Assembly (NCBI GenBank): GCA_009773995.1
Contig: VSMY01000039.1
Span: 1-20,935, forward strand
Reading direction: 5' to 3'
Length of the DNA stretch: 20,935 nt
Origin: Oscillibacter sp.
GTDB lineage: Bacteria; Bacillota; Clostridia; Oscillospirales; Oscillospiraceae
In this document: piece by piece, positions 1-6,610 of the stretch
How the letters are laid out: each line of letters begins with the position of its first letter
How positions within the stretch are numbered: the first letter of the stretch is position 1
Program-made: the position numbers and the translations under genes
The notes under the pieces: generated by a model
What the model saw: only the letters and a program-made list of their open reading frames with translations
Told to the model about the DNA's origin: nothing
The model's database searches: none

Positions 1-600
1 ATGGAATACTTCCCCCCCCCGCTTGAAAAGCTGGTAGAACAATTCGCCCGCCTGCCGGGCATCGGCGGCAAGTCCGCCCAGCGTCTGGCCTTCTTCGTCC
101 TGGGCCTCCCGGAGGCCGAGGCCCAAGCCTTTGCCGACGCCATCCTGGACGCCAAGCGCAGCATCACCTGCTGTCCCGTGTGCCAGAACTTCACCAGCGG
201 CGGCCTCTGTCCCATCTGCTCCTCCCCCAAGCGGGACGGAGCCACCGTCTGCGTGGTGGCGGACCCCCGGGACGTGGCCGCCATCGAGCGCAGCCGGGAG
301 TATACCGGCCATTACCACGTTCTCCATGGCGTCATCTCCCCCATGAACCGGGTGGGACCGGATGATTTGGCCATCAAGCCCCTGCTGGAGCGGGTGTCCA
401 AGGGGGAGGTCCGGGAGGTCATCATGGCCACCAACCCCGACACGGAGGGGGAGGCCACCGCCATGTACATCGCCCGGCTCTTGAAGCCCTTCGGCGTGCG
501 GGTGACGCGGCTGGCCTACGGCATCCCCGTGGGGGGGCACCTGGAATTTGCCGACGAGGCCACGCTGACCCGAGCCCTGGAGGGGCGGCGGGAAATCTGA
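1..600 (+). CDS. recR: Recombination mediator protein RecR
   Basis: RecR acts with RecF and RecO to load RecA on gapped DNA during recombinational repair in the cytoplasm. The 199-residue product has the usual RecR length and order. It begins with the helix-hairpin-helix region, where LPGIGGKSAQRLAFF is visible near residues 18-32. A four-cysteine zinc finger follows (CPVC then CPIC, residues about 58-73), and then a Toprim domain (VVADPRDVAAIE near 85-96 and ATNPDTEGEATAMYI near 143-157). The ATG lies on the first base of the window, so its ribosome binding site and any upstream dnaX/yaaK partners cannot be seen. In many Firmicutes recR follows dnaX and a YbaB-family gene. The gene ends one base before a sigma-A-type promoter that drives the RNA downstream. 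The family assignment is secure. Confidence 0.97.
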   Translation: MEYFPPPLEKLVEQFARLPGIGGKSAQRLAFFVLGLPEAEAQAFADAILDAKRSITCCPVCQNFTSGGLCPICSSPKRDGATVCVVADPRDVAAIERSREYTGHYHVLHGVISPMNRVGPDDLAIKPLLERVSKGEVREVIMATNPDTEGEATAMYIARLLKPFGVRVTRLAYGIPVGGHLEFADEATLTRALEGRREI

Positions 601-601
601 C

Positions 602-630
602 TTGACAGGGCGGCGGAAGTTTGCTATCAT
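602..630 (+). promoter_or_regulatory. Sigma-A-type promoter for the structured RNA
   Basis: TTGACA (602-607) and TATCAT (625-630) are separated by exactly 17 bases. The -35 is perfect and the -10 matches five of six consensus bases. It starts immediately after the recR stop codon, and transcription should begin near 637, just ahead of a strongly folded region that is not a protein gene. Confidence 0.8.
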
Positions 631-636
631 GAAGAT

Positions 637-848
637 ACGAGGATGCCGCAGCAATTGCGGCTGGCCCTGCGCGTTGGGCTTCTAACAAATAGAAACCGTC
701 ACCGTGCCGGGTGGCGGTTTCTGCGTTTGACCACGATCGTCACCGTAAAGGATCCGATGTGTAGCGTAATCCGCATATAGCCTCACCTCCTTTCGGAGGG
801 TGTGGCCAGCCGCCCTTTGAACCTAATTGCTGCGACATCCTTATCGTC
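637..848 (+). ncRNA. Stand-alone structured ncRNA, about 200 nt (raiA-like candidate)
   Basis: The region after recR folds into a multibranched RNA. A closing helix pairs 639-645 with 836-842, then 647-656 with 825-834 across one mismatch (646/835). A perfect 10-bp helix follows (657-666 with 804-813), with an 11-nt bulge at 814-824 on the 3' side. Inside are a 13-bp hairpin with a six-base loop (691-703/710-722), a weaker arm with GGAT/ATCC (750-753/769-772) and a hairpin at 784-802. AAAGG (747-751) could pair with CCTTT in the bulge (814-818) as a pseudoknot. It has its own promoter and a terminator at 871-908, and no convincing coding start. Length, compact shape and autonomous transcription resemble raiA RNAs of Firmicutes, but I cannot confirm that by alignment. 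The branched fold argues against 6S or SRP RNA, which are rod-like. Confidence 0.72.
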
Positions 849-870
849 AGGATACCACAGCGTTTGACAA

Positions 871-908
871 AAAGCAAGCCCCGGCGCGAGAGCGCCGGGG
901 CTTGCTTT
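871..908. terminator. Bidirectional intrinsic terminator
   Basis: A perfect 17-bp stem (871-887 with 892-908) closes on a GAGA loop. On the minus strand it is followed by TTTTTGT, a good U-tract for the SLH glycosidase gene. On the plus strand it is followed by TTTCATTCTT, weaker but adequate for the structured RNA. It separates the two convergent units. Confidence 0.88.
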
Positions 909-962
909 CATTCTTACACAAAGGAGGGCCGTACAGCGACGGGATTTTCACAGGGGCGGTTC

Positions 963-3900
963 TCACAGCATGGTGTAGAGAATCTTCGCCATCTGGCCCC
1001 GGGTGATGCTGGCCTGGGGGCGGAACGTCCCGTCGGCGTAGCCGCTGAGAATCCCCTGGGAGACCATGGTGCGGATGTAGAAGGAGGCGTAGCCCGGAAT
1101 CTGGGCCGCGTCGGTGAAGGTCAGGTCCGCCAGGGCGCAGCCCTTCTCCTGGCTCCGCCCGATCATGGCCGACGCCTGGGCGCGGGTCAGATTCCCGGCG
1201 GGGTTGAAGTACAGCTTTCCGTCCTTCCCCTGGGTCCCGGTGACCACGCCCTCGGCGTACAGCGCCCGGACGGCGGGCAGAGCGCTCTCCGGGAGCTTCT
1301 CCAGGTCCGCAAAGGGCAGGGACACGTCCGCGTACTTGGCGGGATCCAGCCGCAGGGCGTTGTAGAGCATCACGGAGAAGTCCAGCCGGGTCAGCAGATC
1401 GTCGGGCCGGAAGGTCCCGTCCTCATAGCCCCCGGAGATGCCCCGGTTGTACAGGTAGTCGCAGTAGTCCGCGCCCCAGTACTCCGCCGTGTCGGTGAAT
1501 CTGTGCTCCACGTTATAGGCCGGGGTCTCCACGGAGGCCCTGCCGATGTTGCCGGAGTAGTCCCTGGCCCGGATGGTGACCCGGCCCAGCTCCTGGCTCT
1601 CTCCGGGGCCGGGGAGACTGACCAGGAAGCGGCCCGTGGCGGGATCGTACTCGCCCAGGGGGGACCCGTCGCAGGTGATGGTCACGGCCTCCGCCGGGAG
1701 GATGCCGTCCACGGCGTCGGAGATGGAGCCGGTGACGGTCCACTCCTCCGGATTCAGCTCCGCCGTGATGACCGGCGGGGTAGTATCCACAATGCCGTCA
1801 AAGGTCCCCACCACCTGGTCCAGGTAGATGACGCCCTTGCCCTCGCCGCTGACTTCCAGGCCCCGGATGGTCATGCCCGGGGTCAGGCCGTTCACGGAGA
1901 CTTGCTTCCAGCCGGCGACGTCCAGGGTGGTCAGGGGCAGGACCTGGGTCTCCTCCTCGCCGAGGCTGTAGAGGAGGGACAGGGTGTTGCCGGAGCCGTT
2001 GCTGTCCACCCAGAGGTTCAGCCCGGTGCAGGAGGCGGGCAGCAGGGCGGGCTGGGATGTGGCGTTCCAGCGGGCGGTCCCGGTCTCCCCGGTCAGGTCA
2101 TAGTCCAGCCTGCCGGAGGCCTTGCCGAAGCGGACATAGTTGCCGTCCCGGTTCAGGCTGAAGGAAGCCCCCTCGCCGGAGCCTCGGAAGATGGTGGTCT
2201 CGCCCTCGAAGTCCTCCAGGGTTTCCAGGTGCTGGGTGGAAACGGTCACGTCGATGCTGGCGCTCTGGGTCCCGGCGGAGACGGTGATCTTCCCCGTCCC
2301 CAGGGCCTCGGCCGTAAAGAGGCCCGTCTCGTCGATGGTCCCAATATCCCCCTCCAGCGTCCAGGTAAAGGCCGCCGGGTCCGCCTTCAGGGGCAGGTGC
2401 TTGTAGGCGGCGGAGCCATGGAGCTGGACGGCGGTCCCCGGGGCGGCGTTCAGGGTGGTGATGATGGCGTTCTGGTCGTCCCGGACCGCCACGCCGTCCG
2501 GCGCGGTGACGGCGTGGACCACGGTGGTCCCCTGGCCCCCGCCGCCCTGGGCGGTGACGGTGACGTCCCCGCCCTCCAGGGGGGTGACCAGGGTGTTCCC
2601 CGTCAGGGTCCCGGCGGAGGCCGCCAGATTGTAGCGCTCGTTCATGGGGATGAAGTTGGTGTCCACGGCGGCGGCGGAGATCTCCGCGCTGCTGCCCGCC
2701 AGGACGTAGGCGTTGTCCGCGCTGACGTAGAAGTGGCTCAGCTGCCCCGTGGGCTGGTTGGAGGCCACCAGGAAAATCTGATTCGAGACGGACCGCTCCA
2801 CCCGGTCGGAGGGCTGGTTGATGCGCTCCGCCGCGGTGTCCGTGGGCATGGTGACGGCCATGGTGGTGGACCCGCCGCCGTCCAGCCCTAAGGCCGTGAC
2901 GCAGCCCAGCTCCATCATCCGCCGGGCCACCTGCTCCATGGTGGCGCCGATGGAGTGGCCGGACTTCCGGCCGTCGATGGTGTAGAATACCAGGCTTCCG
3001 TCGTAACGCTGGCCCACGGCGGTCCGGGGGGCCGCCCCGGTGGGAAGACCCGAGGCCACGGCCCCGTTCTGCACCAGGGAGTAGAGGGCTCCGGCGGCGT
3101 ACTGCACGTCGTTCCAGCCGGGGTCGGCAGGGGTCAGGGTCAGCGCGAGGACCGTTCCCACGGGGATGGAGCGGAGGGCGTTCAGGGTTTCCTCTCCGGC
3201 CTTGGCGTTGGCGCTGAGGACCACGTGGGTGGGCCCCAGGGGCGTGGGCTCCTTCTCGGTCTCCGCGATGCGCTCCACCTGGAGGAAGGTGGTCCCGCCC
3301 AGGGCCAGGTCCCCCTCCTGAATGGTGCAGACCACGTCCACGCCGGGCTGGGTGGAGCCGGTGGTGTGGGCGGCGTTGAAGTCATAGGTGTAGACGAACA
3401 CGCCGGACTCCGTCCGGGCCTTGTTGAAGGCGGCGGGCCACAGGGTCTTCTCCGCCGCCTGGCCCGTGCCGTCGGTGAGGGGGTTCCCCAGCTCGTCGTA
3501 CAGGGGCTCCCCGGCCTCGTTGTACAGGGGCTCTCCCGTGCCGTCCTGGGCGGTGTAGCGGACGCTCATGGTGATGGCGGGCTTGCCCAGGATGGCGGTG
3601 CCGTCGGAGCGGAAGCCGATGGCGTGATAGCCCCCGTCGCTGGAGCGGAGCCGCCCCTGGGTGACCACGACGCCGATGGGCAGGCCGTTGTTCACGTTGT
3701 AGAAATCCCCGTTGATTCCGGCCACCACCCGGTAGCCCTGGGCCTCCAGGGCCTGGGCGGTGTTGGAAACGGAGCTCCGGTCCGTCAGGGCCCCGCCGTA
3801 GGTGACGATGGGGGTGACGGAGGGGTTGGGGGTGTATGTAATCAGGTTCTCCGTCCGGTAGTCGGAGCTGACAGAGCTCCAGAAGACGTTGGTGGAGAGC

Positions 3901-4043
3901 TGGGTCTCCCGGTTCAAAAGCGTGTCCGCGGCGGTGAGGTCGTCCCCCATGGCCTCGGAGGCCAGGGCGGGGGAAACGGTCAGGGCCGCCAGCAGGGAGA
4001 GGGCCAGCAGCAGGGAAAGCGCTCTGGGAACAATTCGTTTCAT
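963..4043 (-). CDS. Secreted phosphodiester glycosidase (NAGPA/DUF2233) with SLH anchor
   Basis: The 1026-residue product starts with a signal peptide (KR then a hydrophobic core, cleavage likely after ALA near residue 28). Residues about 70-430 form a phosphodiester glycosidase domain of the NAGPA family. Its signature stretches are NGDFYN (111-116), APRTAVG (338-344), LDGGGSTTM (387-395) and RSVSNQIF (417-424). Next come Ig-like/BIG2-like segments (about 435-605), a probable carbohydrate-binding jelly-roll-like region (about 610-750) and another Ig-like domain starting DTTPPVI. Three SLH domains close the protein (about 850-1026, each with GY/G-x-DGTFRP-like cores), so it should attach to secondary wall polymer outside the cell. 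The family cleaves sugar phosphodiester bonds, and a wall-polymer or glycan substrate is my inference. The ATG at 4043 follows GGAGG with good spacing. An octapeptide repeat is inserted inside the catalytic region. Confidence 0.92.
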   Translation of the reverse strand: MKRIVPRALSLLLALSLLAALTVSPALASEAMGDDLTAADTLLNRETQLSTNVFWSSVSSDYRTENLITYTPNPSVTPIVTYGGALTDRSSVSNTAQALEAQGYRVVAGINGDFYNVNNGLPIGVVVTQGRLRSSDGGYHAIGFRSDGTAILGKPAITMSVRYTAQDGTGEPLYNEAGEPLYDELGNPLTDGTGQAAEKTLWPAAFNKARTESGVFVYTYDFNAAHTTGSTQPGVDVVCTIQEGDLALGGTTFLQVERIAETEKEPTPLGPTHVVLSANAKAGEETLNALRSIPVGTVLALTLTPADPGWNDVQYAAGALYSLVQNGAVASGLPTGAAPRTAVGQRYDGSLVFYTIDGRKSGHSIGATMEQVARRMMELGCVTALGLDGGGSTTMAVTMPTDTAAERINQPSDRVERSVSNQIFLVASNQPTGQLSHFYVSADNAYVLAGSSAEISAAAVDTNFIPMNERYNLAASAGTLTGNTLVTPLEGGDVTVTAQGGGGQGTTVVHAVTAPDGVAVRDDQNAIITTLNAAPGTAVQLHGSAAYKHLPLKADPAAFTWTLEGDIGTIDETGLFTAEALGTGKITVSAGTQSASIDVTVSTQHLETLEDFEGETTIFRGSGEGASFSLNRDGNYVRFGKASGRLDYDLTGETGTARWNATSQPALLPASCTGLNLWVDSNGSGNTLSLLYSLGEEETQVLPLTTLDVAGWKQVSVNGLTPGMTIRGLEVSGEGKGVIYLDQVVGTFDGIVDTTPPVITAELNPEEWTVTGSISDAVDGILPAEAVTITCDGSPLGEYDPATGRFLVSLPGPGESQELGRVTIRARDYSGNIGRASVETPAYNVEHRFTDTAEYWGADYCDYLYNRGISGGYEDGTFRPDDLLTRLDFSVMLYNALRLDPAKYADVSLPFADLEKLPESALPAVRALYAEGVVTGTQGKDGKLYFNPAGNLTRAQASAMIGRSQEKGCALADLTFTDAAQIPGYASFYIRTMVSQGILSGYADGTFRPQASITRGQMAKILYTML
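3465..3536 (-). repeat. Three 24-bp in-frame repeats inside the glycosidase domain
   Basis: Residues 170-193 of the SLH glycosidase are three consecutive octapeptides, GEPLYNEA, GEPLYDEL and GNPLTDGT. At DNA level the first two 24-bp units are nearly identical and the third is diverged. They sit in an insertion between the N-terminal motif NGDFYN and the catalytic-core motifs, probably as a surface loop that varies in copy number. Confidence 0.7.
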
Positions 4044-4084
4044 AGGGTTCCTCCATACTTGTCCAGGGTCGTCGAACGGCTTCC

Positions 4085-4113
4085 ATCATACCACAAACCG
4101 GGAGGGAAGTAAA
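4085..4113 (-). promoter_or_regulatory. Promoter of the SLH glycosidase gene
   Basis: Read on the minus strand, TTTACT (4113-4108) and TATGAT (4090-4085) are 17 bases apart and lie about 40 bases upstream of the ATG at 4043. The -35 is imperfect. It is back-to-back with the ferredoxin promoter at 4162-4190. Confidence 0.55.
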
Positions 4114-4161
4114 TGACGAACTGTAAACAAAATCCGACGGTTTCCCCTGATTTTTCCAGGC

Positions 4162-4190
4162 TGGACAACGGAGCGGTTTCGCGCTATGAT
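4162..4190 (+). promoter_or_regulatory. Promoter of the ferredoxin gene
   Basis: TGGACA (4162-4167) and TATGAT (4185-4190) are spaced by 17 bases, each one base from consensus. The predicted start of transcription near 4197 leaves only a short leader with AAAGGAGG before the ATG at 4212. It therefore excludes a longer reading frame that opens at 4113. Confidence 0.72.
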
Positions 4191-4211
4191 GGGAGAAAAG
4201 GAGGGACCGCT

Positions 4212-4394
4212 ATGACCGTCACTGTAGATGAAACGCGCTGCATCGCCTGCGGCATGTGCGCCTATGCCGCGCCGGAGGTCTTCCGCATCGTGGGAAGGGC
4301 CTCCGCCGTCATCGCCCAGCCGGAGGGGAAGAGCCCGAAGGTCCGGGACGCCGCCAATGCCTGTCCTGTGAATGCTATCCAGGTGGAGAGGTAA
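4212..4394 (+). CDS. Single-cluster [4Fe-4S] ferredoxin
   Basis: This 60-residue soluble protein has the ferredoxin cysteine pattern for one [4Fe-4S] cluster. C10, C13 and C16 lie in CIACGMC, and C51 is followed by proline in ACPVNAIQ. That is the arrangement of small Thermotoga/Clostridium-type monocluster ferredoxins, which carry low-potential electrons in anaerobes. The central EVF segment and acidic N-terminus fit the family. The start at 4212 is preferred because AAAGGAGG (4197-4204) and the promoter lie directly upstream. The alternative start at 4113 lies upstream of the promoter. The gene stands alone, with a terminator directly after the stop, so its redox partner is not apparent here. 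Confidence 0.93.
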   Translation: MTVTVDETRCIACGMCAYAAPEVFRIVGRASAVIAQPEGKSPKVRDAANACPVNAIQVER

Positions 4395-4396
4395 GG

Positions 4397-4428
4397 AAAA
4401 AAGGCTCCTTTTCAAAGGGGCCTTTTTT
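4397..4428. terminator. Bidirectional terminator between ferredoxin and tex
   Basis: A 14-bp stem with one G-T pair (4397-4410 with 4415-4428) and a TTCA loop is flanked by A6 on the left and T6 on the right. It can terminate the ferredoxin transcript on the plus strand and the tex operon on the minus strand, whose stop codon lies ten bases beyond. Confidence 0.88.
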
Positions 4429-4437
4429 CTGCGCTTT

Positions 4438-6600
4438 TTACTTCGCCTGCCGCATGGACAGGGAAATCCGCTTCCGCTTCTCGTCCACCTCCAGCACCTT
4501 TACCTTCACCACGTCCCCCACGGAGACCACCTCCGAGGGGTGCTTCACCCGGCGGTCCGCCACCTGGGAGATGTGGACCAGCCCGTCCTGGTGAACGCCG
4601 ACGTCCACGAAGGCGCCGAAGTCGATGACGTTGCGCACCGTGCCCGTGAGAATCATGCCGGGCTTTAGGTCCTTCATCTCCAGCACGTCCGTCCGCAGCA
4701 CGGGCTTGGGCAGGTCGTCCCGGACGTCCCGGCCGGGCTTCATCAGCTCCGCCACCACGTCCCGGAGGGTGGGCACGCCCACCCCCGCCTCTCCGGCGGC
4801 CCGCTCCTCGCCGTAGGCGGCCACCTGGGCGGGGAGGTTCTGGAGCTTTCCGGCCTGTACGTCCGAGAGACTGTGACCCGTCAGGGCCAGCAGTTTTTCC
4901 GCCGCCGGGTAGCTCTCCGGGTGGACGGCGGTGTTGTCCAGCACGGAGGCGCTTTCCGGCACCCGGAGGAAGCCCGCGCACTGCTGAAACGCCTTGGGCC
5001 CCAGCTTGGGGACCTTCAGAAGCTGCTTCCGGGCGGTGAAGGGGCCGTTTTCCTCCCGGTAGGCCACAATGTTCTTCGCCGTGGCCGCCGTCAATCCGGC
5101 GACCCGCTGGAGGAGGGAGGGGGAGGCCGTGTTCACGTCCACTCCCACGGCGTTGACGCAGTCCTCCACCACGCCGCTGAGGGCCTCGTCCAGGCGCTTG
5201 GGGGGACAGTCGTGCTGGTACTGCCCCACGCCGATGGCCTTGGGGTCGATCTTCACCAGCTCCGCCAGGGGGTCCTGCAAGCGCCTTGCAATGGACACGG
5301 CGGAACGGAGGTTTACGTCGTAGTCCGGGAATTCCTCCGCCGCCAGCGGGCTTGCCGAGTACACGGAGGCCCCGGCCTCGGAGACGATCATGTAGCTGAC
5401 ATGCCGCCCGGCCTCGTTCATCTGCCGGATGAGCTCCACGGCCATCTGCTCCGTCTCCCGGCTGGCGGTGCCGTTGCCGATGGCGATGTGCTCTACGCCG
5501 TGTGTTTGGATGAGCCGGGACAGGACGGCGATGGCCTCGGCCTTCTTCCGCTCGTTGTAAGTGGGGTAGACCACGGCGGTGTCCAGCACCTTCCCTGTGC
5601 CGTCCACCACCGCCACCTTGCACCCCATGCGGTAGCCGGGGTCCAGGCCCATGGTCACTTTGCCCTTTACCGGGGGCTGCATCAAAAGGGGCCGGAGGTT
5701 CAGGGCGAACTGGCCGACGGCCCCCTCGCCGGCGGCCTCCGTCAGGGCGGACCGGGCCTCCCGCTCCAGGGAGGGGAAGATCAGGCGGTCATAGGCGTCC
5801 TCCGCCGCGGCCTTGACAAACTCCATGGCGGGGGTCCCCGGGACCACCACCCGGCGGCGCAGGGTCCGCAGGGCCAGCTCCCGGTCCAGCTCGATGGAGA
5901 CCTTCAGCTTCTCCTCCTTCTCCCCCCGGTTGACGGCCAGGACCTGGTGGCCCAGCATCCGGGAGAGGGGCTGGGTGAAGTCGTAATAGAGCCGGTAGAC
6001 CGTATCCTCCTCCACGGCGGCCTCGCTGCAGAGCGTTCCGTTTTTCGCCAGCAGGGAACGGAGGACTTTCCGCAGCTCCGCGTCGTCGCTGAGGAGCTCC
6101 GCCACAATGTCGGAGGCCCCGGCCAGGGCCTCCCCCGCCGTCTCCACACCCTTCTCGGGGTCGGTATACTTCCCCGCCTCCGTCAAGGGGTCCGGGCAGT
6201 CCTTTCCTTGGGCGAAGAGAAGCTCCGCCAGGGGCTGGAGGCCCTTCTCCCGGGCCACGGTGGCCCGGGTCCGGCGCTTTTGCTTATAGGGGCGGTACAG
6301 GTCTTCCACCTCCGCCAGCGTGGCGGCGGCGTCGATGGCGGAGGCCAGCTCCTCCGTCAGCTTGCCCTGCTCCCCGATGGACTTCTTCACGGCCTCCCGC
6401 CGCTCCCGAAGGCCCCGGAGGTAGTTCAGGCGCTCCTCCAGATTCCGCAGGGTGGTGTCGTCCATGGCCCCGTGGAGCTCCTTGCGGTAGCGGGCGATGA
6501 AGGGGATGGTGTTCCCCTCGTCCAGCAGGCGGACCACGTTGTCCACGTACTTCTCGGGCTGGTTCAGCTCTTGGGCGAGCTGGGTGATGATGGCGTCCAT
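4438..6600 (-). CDS. tex: Tex family transcription accessory / RNA-binding protein
   Basis: This 720-residue protein has the full Tex length and layout. An N-terminal helical region contains the family motif IPFIARYRKE (about residues 32-41). The YqgF/RNase-H-like domain begins near LDPGYRMGCKVAVVD (about 318). A helix-hairpin-helix pair with VDVNTAS and LLKVPKLGPKAFQQCAGFLRV-like sequence follows (about 490-555). A C-terminal S1 domain (about 644-720) carries GTVRNVIDFGAFVDVG. Tex proteins are cytoplasmic nucleic-acid-binding factors linked to transcription and RNA turnover; their precise role differs between species. The Shine-Dalgarno sequence AAAGGAGG overlaps the TAA stop of the MATE gene upstream (6611-6613). 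The two genes are therefore probably translated from one message, with tex last in the cluster. Confidence 0.95.
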   Translation of the reverse strand: MDAIITQLAQELNQPEKYVDNVVRLLDEGNTIPFIARYRKELHGAMDDTTLRNLEERLNYLRGLRERREAVKKSIGEQGKLTEELASAIDAAATLAEVEDLYRPYKQKRRTRATVAREKGLQPLAELLFAQGKDCPDPLTEAGKYTDPEKGVETAGEALAGASDIVAELLSDDAELRKVLRSLLAKNGTLCSEAAVEEDTVYRLYYDFTQPLSRMLGHQVLAVNRGEKEEKLKVSIELDRELALRTLRRRVVVPGTPAMEFVKAAAEDAYDRLIFPSLEREARSALTEAAGEGAVGQFALNLRPLLMQPPVKGKVTMGLDPGYRMGCKVAVVDGTGKVLDTAVVYPTYNERKKAEAIAVLSRLIQTHGVEHIAIGNGTASRETEQMAVELIRQMNEAGRHVSYMIVSEAGASVYSASPLAAEEFPDYDVNLRSAVSIARRLQDPLAELVKIDPKAIGVGQYQHDCPPKRLDEALSGVVEDCVNAVGVDVNTASPSLLQRVAGLTAATAKNIVAYREENGPFTARKQLLKVPKLGPKAFQQCAGFLRVPESASVLDNTAVHPESYPAAEKLLALTGHSLSDVQAGKLQNLPAQVAAYGEERAAGEAGVGVPTLRDVVAELMKPGRDVRDDLPKPVLRTDVLEMKDLKPGMILTGTVRNVIDFGAFVDVGVHQDGLVHISQVADRRVKHPSEVVSVGDVVKVKVLEVDEKRKRISLSMRQAK

Positions 6601-6610
6601 GGGACCTCCT

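Noticed and set aside
643..780. 45-residue reading frame within the structured RNA
   Set aside because: GAGG abuts the ATG with no spacing, the peptide is basic and unremarkable, and the same bases form long perfect helices. RNA function is the better explanation, though comparative data could change this.
637..848. Reading the post-recR RNA as 6S RNA or SRP RNA
   Set aside because: Both are rod-like; this fold is multibranched, and the SRP GGAAGCAGC-type domain IV motif is not present.
637..908. Reading the post-recR RNA as a riboswitch
   Set aside because: It ends in a terminator facing a convergent gene, so there is no downstream gene on its strand for it to control.
864..2891. 675-codon plus-strand frame over the SLH glycosidase gene
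   Set aside because: It begins inside a terminator, has low-complexity G/V/H-rich composition and mirrors a well-supported minus-strand gene.
4113..4211. N-terminal extension of the ferredoxin from an ATG at 4113
   Set aside because: The promoter (4162-4190) and the Shine-Dalgarno site lie inside this extension, and the protein from 4212 is already a complete ferredoxin.
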